Shown here piece by piece: positions 24,546 to 34,007 of a stretch of DNA of 64,000 nucleotides. The position numbers and the translations under genes are program-made. Under the pieces are notes generated by a model. It was not told the DNA's origin and did no database searches. It saw only the letters and a program-made list of their open reading frames with translations. Positions within the stretch are counted from its first letter, which is position 1. The number at the start of each line of letters is the position of its first letter. The stretch lies in the NCBI RefSeq assembly GCF_000007345.1, contig NC_003552.1:4836001-4900000 (forward strand), read 5' to 3'. The DNA comes from Methanosarcina acetivorans C2A (GTDB lineage Archaea; Halobacteriota; Methanosarcinia; Methanosarcinales; Methanosarcinaceae).

Positions 24546-25886
24546 CTATTCTGCCGGAAGGGTGAAGGTAAATATACTTCCTTTTCCGACCTCCGAGTCA
24601 ACCCAGATTTTTCCGCCGTGAAGATCTACGAAGTTCCGGACAATGTATAACCCGAGACCTGCACCCCCGTATCCGCGGGCTGCGGAAGAATCGGCCTGTG
24701 TAAAGGGCATAAATATCTTTTCGTGGCTATCCTTTGAAAGCCCTATTCCGGTATCCGAAACCTTGACTTCAAGAACCCCTTCTTTTTTACAGGCACTGAT
24801 GACAACTTTTCCTTTTGCTGGAGTGAACTTTATGGCGTTACTGACCAGATTATACAGGATCTGCCTGAGCTTTGTTATATCGGCCCGAACATTTCCCACA
24901 GAAGGGTCTATTTTCAGCTCAACAGTTATCCTCTTAACCGAGGCAGGCGAGAGGAGACTCATTCTCACATCCCCTATGAGGCTTGCAATGTCCACATTCT
25001 CATATTTGAGGGTCTTTTCCCCGGCTTCAAGCCTTGAGATGTCAAGCAGGTTGTTAATAATTTCCAGCAGGTTTTTCCCGCTAATCAGGATGTTGTTAAC
25101 ATACTTTGATTGCTTTGTATTCAGGGGCCCGAATGCTCCTTCCAGCAGCAGGTCAGAAAAGCCTATTACCGAATTTAGAGGAGTCCGAAGCTCATGGCTC
25201 ATATTCATAATGAAACTGTTTTTTGCCCTGTTTGTGGCTTCAGCATCTTTTTTTGCCTTGAGAAGAGTGATTTCCAGTTCTTTTTGCCCGTTTACATCGC
25301 AGGTATTTACCAGATATTCCCATTTGCCTTTTCTATTAACTAAAACACCTTTTTCCTCCACCAGCTCAAGAAGTGCACTGCCTGATAATTCTTCAAGCGG
25401 GAAAGTGCAGAGAAATGTGAAGTTTCTTCCATTACCCTGACTGATATCTTCGAGGATTTTTTCTAACCCTTCAAAACAGGCTTTGAAGGGGTTTTCGGTC
25501 CCTTTAACATCGAGATTTGTTCTGAACCCGGAAAAGCCTTCAGAAAAGGATTTCCCACTCCCCTCTTTCAGAAGTTCTTTTACTGCAGATTCAAACAAAA
25601 GGATACTTTCAGAAAGTGTGCCTGCCGGCATAATCTCCAGATGAGACGAAGTAATGTATTTCCCTACATCCACTCCTTCCTTCTCAAGTTCATTTTTTGC
25701 ACTTTCAGATGCCAGCGAATCCGGGACTATCCAGAGGCAGCGCTCTCCCTTTTCAATCCCTTGTTTGAAATAGGCAACAAGCAGTTCTGTCAGCTCATCG
25801 ATATCACTATATATGGCAGAGAGCTGGGCACTCTGTGGAATGCTTGAAAAAAGTTCGGGGTATTTGTCAGTATTTTTTATCAGAAT
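24546..25886 (-). CDS. MEDS-domain sensor histidine kinase; ATT start proposed
   Basis: A 446-residue cytoplasmic kinase. N-terminal MEDS domain (methanogen/methylotroph DcmR sensory domain) at about 15-170: SAIYSDIDELTELLVAYFKQ, GIEKGERCLWIVPDSLA, KYITSSHLEIMPAGTLSE. HisKA near 225-290 with phospho-acceptor NMSHELRTPLNS; HATPase near 330-446 with LVSNAIKFTP, DTGIGLS and GYGGAGLGLYIVRN. There is no ATG, GTG or TTG in the MEDS part upstream of GTG 25673; that GTG would cut the domain in half. ATT at 25886 lies six bases after GGAGG. It sits inside export cassette B, opposite strand, so it may sense stress for that exporter (inference). No response regulator is adjacent. Confidence 0.9.
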   Translation of the reverse strand: MLIKNTDKYPELFSSIPQSAQLSAIYSDIDELTELLVAYFKQGIEKGERCLWIVPDSLASESAKNELEKEGVDVGKYITSSHLEIMPAGTLSESILLFESAVKELLKEGSGKSFSEGFSGFRTNLDVKGTENPFKACFEGLEKILEDISQGNGRNFTFLCTFPLEELSGSALLELVEEKGVLVNRKGKWEYLVNTCDVNGQKELEITLLKAKKDAEATNRAKNSFIMNMSHELRTPLNSVIGFSDLLLEGAFGPLNTKQSKYVNNILISGKNLLEIINNLLDISRLEAGEKTLKYENVDIASLIGDVRMSLLSPASVKRITVELKIDPSVGNVRADITKLRQILYNLVSNAIKFTPAKGKVVISACKKEGVLEVKVSDTGIGLSKDSHEKIFMPFTQADSSAARGYGGAGLGLYIVRNFVDLHGGKIWVDSEVGKGSIFTFTLPAE

Positions 25887-25892
25887 CTTCCC

Positions 25893-25897
25893 CCTCC
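25893..25897 (-). promoter_or_regulatory. Shine-Dalgarno that selects ATT 25886
   Basis: GGAGG (then GGGAAG) six bases upstream of ATT on the minus strand; the only strong site before the MEDS coding region. Confidence 0.55.
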
Positions 25898-26485
25898 GTG
25901 TGTTGTATAATAGTGCACCTTTCAGCGCACATTCGGGATTTTTAATGGGGTATCAAGTATAGGCTTAGAGGTGTAAATGACAACTTTCAGCACTCTAAAT
26001 CTGGTTTAAAGTGCCTGGGAAATGTATCTAAAATATTTAAAGTGAAATTTCACTTTCATCTATTATTTCATCTTAACTTTTAATATTTCATACATATGCT
26101 TATATTTTCTATCATATAACATCAGCATATATAAGAAATGTTCTAATATTCAATGTTAGAAAGTTTACCCGGTTAACCCCTCTATACATAAGAATATCCT
26201 GGAGTAAAGCACCCATAGAAATCTCCCTTTTCTTCCGAAAATAAGCTATTATTTTTCTTCCAACAATGAGGTATTATATTTGTACATTGATATTTACTTA
26301 GGTATACCAGAATATGAATATCTTTCGGAATATATTTATAAATTAATCTTTGCTGAATTTTTTGGGAATGTAGCTCCAACGGGTGATTGCCCAGGGCTGA
26401 AGATCTCTGTGATAGAGATCCTTAAGTTCCATGCCTGAACGAACTTTAATTCAGAGCTTAAGTGAATTCTAAAATAGTGGGTCGT
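25898..26485. promoter_or_regulatory. Divergent regulatory region with palindrome and hairpin
   Basis: Between the kinase (minus) and permease (plus) genes. AAAGTGAAATTTCACTTT at 26039-26056 is a perfect 18-bp palindrome, a likely dimer-binding site. GATCTCT-GTGAT-AGAGATC at 26402-26420 is a perfect hairpin 65 bases before the permease start. Several TATA-like sequences occur between 26090 and 26345. Confidence 0.5.
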
Positions 26486-27700
26486 ATGCTGAAGGTAAGG
26501 CAAGCTATCGGTATCTCTCTCGGAAGCATAGCGAGTGCGAAGCTCCGCTCAGGTCTGACAACCCTCGGCATTGTTATAGGAATTGCGGCTGTAGTTGCAA
26601 ACATATCTCTTGGGGAAAGTTTCAATATTTTCTTTGAAGAGGAGATAAATGCTCAGGGTTCCAATTTTATTATTATTTACAGCCAGGAACCGAACCTTTT
26701 TTACAACAATGAACTTCAAATAATCAAAAAAACTCCCGGAATCAGCAGAGTTTCCCCCATAAAACAGCAACTGGGGGTGGCAACCTACTTCTCCCAGAAG
26801 AAAAATATCGACATCGTAGGAGTAACTGGAGATTATGAGGATACTGCTAACATCACTATGGAAAGTGGCAGTTTCATAAGAGACCAGGACGCCTTTTCCG
26901 CAGCTATTGGCTCCAAAGTTGCAAATGAAAAATTCGACCGGAACATCTCTGCCCGAAGTTCAATAGATATTACCCTGCGTCTTGAAGGGGGTGAGACTAT
27001 GACCAGAACGTTCAAGGTGAAAGGCATCATTAAGAGCCTGAACACCTCGTTTGTAGGAGGGGGAATTGATAGGGATGTGAGCATCTTCATCCCTGTTTCA
27101 ACCATCAACCAGATGCTCGAAGAAGATGATTTCTCGGCTTTTTTTGCCATGTCCGACAACATCGAGGACGTGGAAGAAGTCTCAGACGAGGTAGACAGGC
27201 GGCTTGCGCGGAACTTCGGAGTCTCTTCAAGGGATCTTGATGACGAGGACGCAAAACCCTATCGCATTTTTAACCAGGCAGATGTCCTTGAGCAAACAAA
27301 CCAGCTTGCTGATACCCTGCGAAATTTCCTTGTTGCAGTAGCTCTCATCTCCCTGCTTGTGGGCTCTATAGGGATAATGAACATAATGCTTGTTACGGTT
27401 ACTGAACGCACCAGTGAAATAGGGCTCATGAAAGCCCTTGGCTTTTCAAGCACTGACATCCTTATCCTCTTTCTTATCGAGTCGGTTATTCTCAGCCTCT
27501 TCGGAGGGCTTCTGGGATTAGCGGTTGGAATTGGGGGAGCCTATATAATCACAACAGCCCTTGGACTACCTTTCCTGTATCCCGGTTACGTCTTCGAGAT
27601 AGGGGTTTTCGTTGCAGTCATAGTAGGAGTTGCAGCTGGAGTTTATCCGGCAAACAAAGCGGCAAAACTGGCTCCTGTGGATGCATTGAGACATGAGTGA
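26486..27700 (+). CDS. MacB/FtsX-type ABC permease, cassette B
   Basis: A 404-residue paralogue of the permease at 20166, with the same topology: N-terminal helix SGLTTLGIVIGIAAVVANIS, extracellular domain, three C-terminal helices beginning FLVAVALISLLVGSIGIMNI, and end PVDALRHE. ATG 26486 matches the length of the paralogue; a GTG at 26462 would add eight residues. It is split from its ATPase and surface protein genes by the MEDS kinase gene and has its own leader. Confidence 0.92.
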   Translation: MLKVRQAIGISLGSIASAKLRSGLTTLGIVIGIAAVVANISLGESFNIFFEEEINAQGSNFIIIYSQEPNLFYNNELQIIKKTPGISRVSPIKQQLGVATYFSQKKNIDIVGVTGDYEDTANITMESGSFIRDQDAFSAAIGSKVANEKFDRNISARSSIDITLRLEGGETMTRTFKVKGIIKSLNTSFVGGGIDRDVSIFIPVSTINQMLEEDDFSAFFAMSDNIEDVEEVSDEVDRRLARNFGVSSRDLDDEDAKPYRIFNQADVLEQTNQLADTLRNFLVAVALISLLVGSIGIMNIMLVTVTERTSEIGLMKALGFSSTDILILFLIESVILSLFGGLLGLAVGIGGAYIITTALGLPFLYPGYVFEIGVFVAVIVGVAAGVYPANKAAKLAPVDALRHE

Positions 27701-27729
27701 AAACAAACCTTGAAGAATTAGATTTTTTA

Positions 27730-27885
27730 GTTTGAGTTAGAGTTTGAGTTTGAGTTAGAGTTTGAGTTAGAGTTTGAGTTTGAGTTTGAGTTTGATTTTG
27801 AGTTAGAGTTTGAGTTAGAGTTTGAGTTAGAGTTTGAGTTAGAGTTTGAGTTAGAGTTTGAGTTAGAGTTTGAATTAGAGATTAA
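27730..27885. repeat. Hexanucleotide array GAGTTT/GAGTTA
   Basis: About 25 head-to-tail copies of a six-base unit, mostly alternating TTTGAG and TTAGAG. Located after the cassette B permease; likely produced by replication slippage. No spacers, so not CRISPR. Confidence 0.95.
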
Positions 27886-28191
27886 ATAGAGAGTTCAGAA
27901 ATTTCCCTTCTCAGTGTATTTTACTCCTTCTATTTTGTCTCTTTAGTGGAGTAGTTTTTTCCTCAAACGTTTTTTGTCCTCGTCCATAAAGGCATTTATA
28001 TCCGGAATAATTATATCTTAATATATGTAACTGTAAAAACCGGAATACTAATTACAGATCGGAAGAATACATATAAAAAATACATTTTTTAAAGTGTTCT
28101 TCTGCCACTTAATGGAAGGGACGTTCTATAAAGAGGATTCAAATAAACGGATTCAAATTTTTGCTTATGAAGCTTTGCGGAGGATGAAAGG
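27886..28191. promoter_or_regulatory. Promoter region of the flavin reductase gene
   Basis: A T-rich stretch (27900-27975) may end the upstream transcript. TATA-like sequences lie at about 27990-28025 (CATTTATATCC, TTATATCTTAATATATG). Otherwise nothing recognised. Confidence 0.4.
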
Positions 28192-28800
28192 ATGGAAACC
28201 GGAGAGAAAAAAGCCATTGGAGCCAAGAATTTCCTTTATCCCATGCCCACTACCCTTGTGGGAGCCGATGTGAACGGAAAACCAAACTACCTTACGGTTG
28301 CTTTTTGCGGAATCGTTCAGGCAAGTCCTCCGATGATCGCAGTTACTCTGGGAAAAATGCACTATACAAATGAAGGAATCAGAGAAAACAATTGCTTCAG
28401 CGTAAATATCCCTTCCAGATATATGGTTGAAGTTACGGATTACTGTGGTATAGTTTCCGGGAAAAAGGCAGACAAATCCGGCATCTTCAAAACTTTCTAT
28501 GGAAAGCTTGAAAAAGCTCCAATGATCCGGGAATGCCCTGTAAACCTTGAATGTCGGCTTGCGGACACCCTGGATTTCGGCGGGACCAACGAGGTTTTCA
28601 TCGGCGAGATTGTGGAGAGTTATGCAGAAGATCGATATCTCTGTAATGGAATCCCTGATATAGAAAAAATCGAACCGATCGTCTTTTCCATGTATGATAA
28701 TAACTACTGGGGAATCGGGGAGCATCTGGGCAGAGCCTGGTGTGTGGGAAAAAAGTTCGGTGAAAACATTAATGATAACAGAAACGAGAATAATAGTTAG
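28192..28800 (+). CDS. Flavin reductase domain protein
   Basis: A 202-residue FMN-binding split-barrel protein of the flavin reductase-like family common in methanogens. Typical sequence: FLYPMPTTLVGADVNGKPNY, CGIVQASPPMIAVTLGKMHY, IRENNCFSVNIPSRYMVEVT. The C-terminus (NDNRNENNS) is polar. It probably reduces or binds FMN and may pass electrons to the flavodoxin-like protein encoded next. ATG 28192 has GGAGG nine bases upstream. The stop is TAG; reading through as pyrrolysine would add only nine residues and is not supported. Confidence 0.92.
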   Translation: METGEKKAIGAKNFLYPMPTTLVGADVNGKPNYLTVAFCGIVQASPPMIAVTLGKMHYTNEGIRENNCFSVNIPSRYMVEVTDYCGIVSGKKADKSGIFKTFYGKLEKAPMIRECPVNLECRLADTLDFGGTNEVFIGEIVESYAEDRYLCNGIPDIEKIEPIVFSMYDNNYWGIGEHLGRAWCVGKKFGENINDNRNENNS

Positions 28801-28918
28801 GAAGAAGGCTCTCTTTGTAGGTGCCGATAAAAGGTCTGAGGAATAATTTTGAATTTTGAGCTGGAGAGAAAACGGCTCATAGGTTTTACTTTTTTGAGAC
28901 AATATGGGGGGTTATTAT

Positions 28919-29647
28919 ATGAAAGTAACAGTGTTCAGTGGGAGCCATAAGGGCAGAGAAGGAAATACTCTCCTCATGGTTGAGGAGTTTCTGAAAGGAG
29001 CAGAAGAAGCCGGGGTGGAAACTGAAAATATTATCCTTTTCGAAAAGAAAATCAGATACTGCACGGGAAAATTTGAGTGCTGGCTAAAAACACCCGGGGA
29101 GTGTATCATTCGAGACGACATGGACGATCTGCGTCCCAGGTTTATGGCCTCGGATATCGTAGTCTTTGCATTCCCTGTGTATTTTGACAACGTTCCATCT
29201 GTAATGAAAGTTTTCATAGATAGGCTTTTACCTGTTCTTCTGCCTCACTTTGAGGAGGACGAAAAAGGCAACTACAGGCATTCCAAACGTTATGAAAAGT
29301 ATCCGAAATTTGTTGTGATTTCAAATGCCGGGCTGCCCGGGCAGACAAATTTCGAAGTAGTAAGTCTTTATTTCAAGCGGCTGGCAAGAACTTTTCACAC
29401 CGAACTGATTGCAGAGATCTACAGGGGAGAAGGGGAAATTTTCAGGGGCCAGAAAAATATCATGCTAAAACCTCTGATTGGCAAATACAAAAAGTTGCTC
29501 CGATCCGCCGGAAAAGAGCTTGTTGAAACCCAAACAATTTCTGAAAAAACAATAAAAGATCTGGAGAAAACACTCGTTCCTCCAAGCCTGTACATAAAAT
29601 TCGGAAATGAGGAGTGGGATCGACTTAGGAGTGAATGTCAGAAATAA
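28919..29647 (+). CDS. NADPH-dependent FMN reductase/flavodoxin-like protein
   Basis: A 242-residue flavodoxin-fold protein. The phosphate-binding loop SGSHKGREGNTL starts at about residue 6, followed by the CxxxxxC region typical of the iron-sulfur flavoprotein-related group, here CTGKFECWLKTPGECIIRDD near 40-60. The FMN site VFAFPVYFDNVPSVMKVFIDR follows near 80-100. The cysteine spacing differs from classical Isf proteins, so cluster binding is uncertain. ATG 28919 has GGGGGG seven bases before it; an ATG at 28904 overlaps that site. It forms a likely operon with the flavin reductase. Confidence 0.88.
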   Translation: MKVTVFSGSHKGREGNTLLMVEEFLKGAEEAGVETENIILFEKKIRYCTGKFECWLKTPGECIIRDDMDDLRPRFMASDIVVFAFPVYFDNVPSVMKVFIDRLLPVLLPHFEEDEKGNYRHSKRYEKYPKFVVISNAGLPGQTNFEVVSLYFKRLARTFHTELIAEIYRGEGEIFRGQKNIMLKPLIGKYKKLLRSAGKELVETQTISEKTIKDLEKTLVPPSLYIKFGNEEWDRLRSECQK

Positions 29648-29772
29648 GAAAAAGAAAAGAAGTGAGAAAATAAGGAAAGAAAAGAAGTGAGAAAATAAGG
29701 AAAGAAAAGAAATGAGAAAATAAGGAAAAAAAAGGCAAAAGACAGTAAGAAAAAAGGGAAAAAAGAAGAAAG
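29643..29772. repeat. Homopurine tract with 25-bp repeat
   Basis: The plus strand is almost purely A/G for 130 bases; AAGTGAGAAAATAAGGAAAG recurs three times at 25-base spacing. It lies between two convergent genes and could form unusual DNA structure or affect termination. Confidence 0.8.
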
Positions 29773-29795
29773 CAGTCCGGGATTAACTCCCAAAT

Positions 29796-31532
29796 TTACT
29801 GGATTTCCAGTTTGCCTTCAACAAGGTCTTCCAGGCTGTGTTCCATGTAAGGGGCATTACTCCTGTTGATCAGCTCCTGGCAGACTTCAATCGGTTTTCC
29901 ATCCATTACAAGAGCCCCGTTTTCGATCAATACCGCTCTGTGGGCAACTTCCCGGACAAAGTCCATGTGGTGGCTCACGAGCACAATGGTCGTGCCGAAG
30001 AGTTCATTGATCCTTTTTAAGGAATTTGTTACGTCCCTGAGGGTTACAGGGTCGAGGTCCCCGAAAGGTTCGTCAAGCATAAGATATTCGGGAGATGTTG
30101 CAAGGCTCAGGGCAATAAAAGCCCTGACGTGTTCTCCTCCGCTGATCTGGTAAGGAGTTTTATCAAGGACTTCCATTGGCAGGTCGAGAGCTTCAAAGAC
30201 CGGCCTTGCGTAGATATCGACATCAGTTACCGGAATAGACGGAAAGAGTTCGAAGTAAACCGTATCATTGAGGTTCAGCTCCCTGAGTGCCGTAGTCTTT
30301 TCCTCTTCAGGCATATCGGGAAGGCGGTAGATAGTATCCAGGGTCTCATCCAAAAGCCCCATTTCCCTGGCTTTATTTCTCGCGTATTCAATTGCACCCT
30401 GTTTTTTCATACTCAGCCTGAAGCGGATCTGTTCCCGGACTGTGGAATTTACGGACATTGAGAATTCCTGGTTCATAACACTCATGATCCGCCTGAGTTC
30501 CATGCGCTTCTTGCTGTACTCGGTAACATCCACCCAGTCCCCCTTGCATAAATACTCGACTGATCCGCTTTTTGGTTTGACAAGCCCTTCCATCAACTTC
30601 ATAATAGTTGTCTTTCCGGCTCCGGAAGGCCCGATAAATGCCAGAATCTCTCCCCTGTTAACATCCAGAGAAAAGTCTTTGATGTTGAGGACTTCCCCCA
30701 TCCGGATAATGGAATAACGTTTGGAGATGTCCCTTACTTTAATGCAGGTTTCCTTAGTTTCGGGCTCAAAAAGCTCTTTCTTTGGTTTCATGTCACGAAG
30801 GAAGTTTTTAAGAACCCAGGAAGGATCTCCGTCGGCTGCGATTTTCCCGTTTTCGAGAAAGATAAGCCGGTCTGCGAGATAGGCGTGGATTTCAGGGAGG
30901 TGGGAAACCACTATGATCGGGATATTCAGTTTTTCCTTCAGGCTCTTTATGACATCAAGGACTTCCTGCTTTGTATCCGGTCCGGTCATTGTTACTGGCT
31001 CGTCCAGAAGAAGGACTTTCGGCTTTGCAGCAAGCTGTCTTGCCATTACAACTCTCTGCTTTTCTCCCCCGCTGAGAAGATTGGTCGAGTGGAGGGCTTT
31101 ATGTTCCAGTCCCACAAGCTTCATGTACTCCATAGCCTCGACAAAGAGATCGTCATACTCCTGATTTTCATTGTGAGGGAGGGCTTCATGCCCTACACGA
31201 AGGTAATTCAGTTTCCGTATTACATTTTCTATCGCAGGCCCGTTCCAGAGCCCAAAATTTCGCTGGAGGTGTATTGCAGTTACGCTTTTCAGGAGCAGTT
31301 CTCCTTCAAGTCCCGATTCAGGAGTCACAGTTTCTCCATCGACTCCCACAGTTCCTTCATCAAAAGGCTCAACCCCCCGGATAATACGGAGCAGAGTCGA
31401 TTTCCCACTTCCGCTTCTACCTGTGATTCCGAGAATCTCTCCGTCCTCCACCGTGAGGTTGATATGGTCCAAAACCCTTCTTTTTTCGGAACGCACCTCA
31501 TAATCTTTTACCAGATTGGAAATCCTGAGCAT
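29796..31532 (-). CDS. atwA: AtwA-type (component A2) ABC ATPase
   Basis: A 578-residue soluble protein with two ABC ATPase domains, the architecture of component A2, the ATP carrier required to reductively activate methyl-coenzyme M reductase. Domain 1: Walker A GRSGSGKST, signature LLSGGEKQRVVMARQL, Walker B VLLLDEP. Domain 2 from about 270: GPSGAGKTT, signature ISGGEHVRAFIALSL, Walker B YLMLDEPFGDLDP, H-loop VSHHMD. Cysteines are few. ATG 31532 (MLRISNL) follows AGAGGT; upstream in-frame starts at 31559 and 31538 are less well placed. No membrane segment, as expected. The mmp genes lie at the window end, 30 kb away. Confidence 0.9.
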   Translation of the reverse strand: MLRISNLVKDYEVRSEKRRVLDHINLTVEDGEILGITGRSGSGKSTLLRIIRGVEPFDEGTVGVDGETVTPESGLEGELLLKSVTAIHLQRNFGLWNGPAIENVIRKLNYLRVGHEALPHNENQEYDDLFVEAMEYMKLVGLEHKALHSTNLLSGGEKQRVVMARQLAAKPKVLLLDEPVTMTGPDTKQEVLDVIKSLKEKLNIPIIVVSHLPEIHAYLADRLIFLENGKIAADGDPSWVLKNFLRDMKPKKELFEPETKETCIKVRDISKRYSIIRMGEVLNIKDFSLDVNRGEILAFIGPSGAGKTTIMKLMEGLVKPKSGSVEYLCKGDWVDVTEYSKKRMELRRIMSVMNQEFSMSVNSTVREQIRFRLSMKKQGAIEYARNKAREMGLLDETLDTIYRLPDMPEEEKTTALRELNLNDTVYFELFPSIPVTDVDIYARPVFEALDLPMEVLDKTPYQISGGEHVRAFIALSLATSPEYLMLDEPFGDLDPVTLRDVTNSLKRINELFGTTIVLVSHHMDFVREVAHRAVLIENGALVMDGKPIEVCQELINRSNAPYMEHSLEDLVEGKLEIQ

Positions 31533-31966
31533 AATCATACCTCTTAGTATTGATTGCAAGTTGACGCCGGAACCCCGATAGGTTCTACAGGCCTTGATAA
31601 TATTTCTTCCATTGAAAATTTGCCTTTGCCGAACCTTTGCATTTTTCAGATCCCTTTGCGTCAGTAGAACATGATACTAAAATAGGAGCAAGTATTTCCT
31701 TTAAAACTATTTATTACAATCGGCTGCCTGTAAATTTCCGATCGGACAGGTATTAAATCTTAAGTATAAAGATAGTTTCCAAAATAAAAAGTTTGGGAAA
31801 AGAAAAGCCTATCGAAAACAGGCAGTTTGAGAGGAAAGTATAATCCGGAGTATAGCTGAGAAATGGAGTAGTACGGAGGAACAGAATATCAGCCATTTAG
31901 TGGTAAGCAATAGTGGACAACCATCTCCAGAACCGTAGAAAACAAGATAGAAAATAAAGATAGGGT
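31533..31966. promoter_or_regulatory. Upstream region of atwA
   Basis: A TATA candidate (AATAAATAG on the minus strand near 31708-31718) could start the atwA transcript. CCTGTAAATTTCCGATCGGACAGG holds a short inverted repeat near 31728-31752. No gene seen. Confidence 0.4.
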
Positions 31967-32206
31967 TTACAGCCCTGCTCTTTCAACCATTAAGTCTGCC
32001 ACCTGTTTTGCATTTTTGAAAGGAAAATCTTTATCAGTAATCAGACTTTTCGCCTCAGCTGCGGTGACTTCAACACCTCCTATACTGCATGTGGTGTCCA
32101 ACCCCTCGGGTAAGGCGGCAATTAATTCCTCCAGGGAGTTGATTGGAAATTTTGCACCTTTGAGGATTTCAAGAATCTGTTCATGGACTTCTTCTCTGAC
32201 TTCCAT
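31967..32206 (-). CDS. MTH865-family small protein
   Basis: A 79-residue protein of the MTH865 family, a small helical (EF-hand-like) methanogen protein of unknown function. Family-type sequence: ILKGAKFPINSLEELIAALP, CSIGGVEVTAAEAKSLIT, FKNAKQVADLMVERAGL. GAGGT lies six bases before ATG. It is upstream of atwA on the same strand but separated by 434 bases. Confidence 0.88.
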   Translation of the reverse strand: MEVREEVHEQILEILKGAKFPINSLEELIAALPEGLDTTCSIGGVEVTAAEAKSLITDKDFPFKNAKQVADLMVERAGL

Positions 32207-32547
32207 ATTTTTACCTCTTCTTTGTTCTGTTTTCCTTATGCTTATTTATTATTACAAGGAACCATTTTCCATAATCTCTTATGGAAGGCAATTATTATAT
32301 TCTTACCAGAAATGAAATATTTTCTCAGATATCCTCTCTGAAATACCGTCTCAAATATTCTCTCTGAAATGACCTCCATTTTTTGCAAAGATTCGTAAAA
32401 ATAAGGTTCAGAACGGAGCGAAAGCTTACGCTCCCCAGGAAAAACATGAAAAAATAAAAAGAAATTAAAAAAGAACAGTTGAATTTAAGAATTTCCTATA
32501 GGACTCTTAAAAGCAGGCAGCACACCTTGATTTCATATTACAGGAAT
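32207..32547. other. Intergenic region
   Basis: Upstream of the MTH865 gene; contains CTCTCTGAAAT repeated (32333-32366) and TATA-like sequences on the minus strand near 32240-32260. Downstream of the GGGP synthase gene it is A-rich. No gene. Confidence 0.4.
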
Positions 32548-33291
32548 TTAGCTTTTTATAGCTGATACGATCTCAGCCACCTTTGCCGCTACATCCTTTA
32601 CTTCTTCAACAATCGTGCCGGTGACGATCATATCCGCACCTGCAGAAGCGCAAAGCTTTGCGGTTTTTGCGTCTCTGACCCCGCCGCCAACAATCAGCTT
32701 GTTTTCTCCGAGTACTTTTTTGACAGCCCCGATCATTTCAGGGGGGATAGGCGCATCGGCTCCGGACCCTGCTTCCAGGTAGGTATAGTGCATGCCGAGA
32801 TATTTGCCTGCAAGGGCATAGACCGCAGCAATATCAGGTTTCTTCCTGGGGATCAGTTTTGCGTCCCCTACCCACCCGACAGTACCTCCGGGCTCGACCA
32901 CAAGGTATGCCATGGAAATCGGCTCTATCTGGCTTTTGTATACAAGCGGAGCTCCAAGTACCTGGTTTGTGATCACATACCCCAGATCTCTGGAATTCAG
33001 GAGGCTCATGAAAAATACGGCATCTGCGTAACTGCTAAGCCCGGCCGAACTTCCCGGAAAAAGGATGGTAGGAACATTTACTTTTTCTTTAATCTTTATT
33101 ACAGTCTCATCTAATAGGGTTCCCGACGCTCCGGTTGAGCCCCCTATCATGATAGCATCAGTGCCACCTTCAACTGCTGCAAGAGCGATTTCGGCAGCTC
33201 TTTCAGGCGTCTGGGAAGCCGGGTCGATAAGGGTAAGATGAACTTTTCCGTCCTGATCAATAATCTTCTGGAGGTGTGCTTCCACCTGCAA
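32548..33291 (-). CDS. Geranylgeranylglyceryl phosphate synthase
   Basis: A 247-residue TIM-barrel prenyltransferase that joins geranylgeranyl diphosphate to sn-glycerol-1-phosphate, the first committed step of archaeal ether lipid synthesis. Visible motifs: HLTLIDPASQTPE, DAIMIGGSTGASG, YLVVEPGGTVGWVGDAKLIP, YLEAGSGADAPIP and the phosphate-binding VGGGVRDAKTA and VTGTIVEEV. The start is TTG 33291, giving the family N-terminus MQVEAHLQKII; a GTG at 33285 is possible. The gene begins just 6 bases after the L40e stop, so it is co-transcribed with that ribosomal protein gene. Confidence 0.95.
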   Translation of the reverse strand: MQVEAHLQKIIDQDGKVHLTLIDPASQTPERAAEIALAAVEGGTDAIMIGGSTGASGTLLDETVIKIKEKVNVPTILFPGSSAGLSSYADAVFFMSLLNSRDLGYVITNQVLGAPLVYKSQIEPISMAYLVVEPGGTVGWVGDAKLIPRKKPDIAAVYALAGKYLGMHYTYLEAGSGADAPIPPEMIGAVKKVLGENKLIVGGGVRDAKTAKLCASAGADMIVTGTIVEEVKDVAAKVAEIVSAIKS

Positions 33292-33297
33292 AAAAGA

Positions 33298-34007
<710 letters not shown>

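Noticed and set aside
27730-27885. CRISPR or coding repeat
   Set aside because: Plain hexamer slippage array with no spacers and no start signals.
28192-28830. Pyrrolysine read-through of the flavin reductase TAG stop
   Set aside because: It would add nine residues and no conserved sequence; the domain is complete before it.
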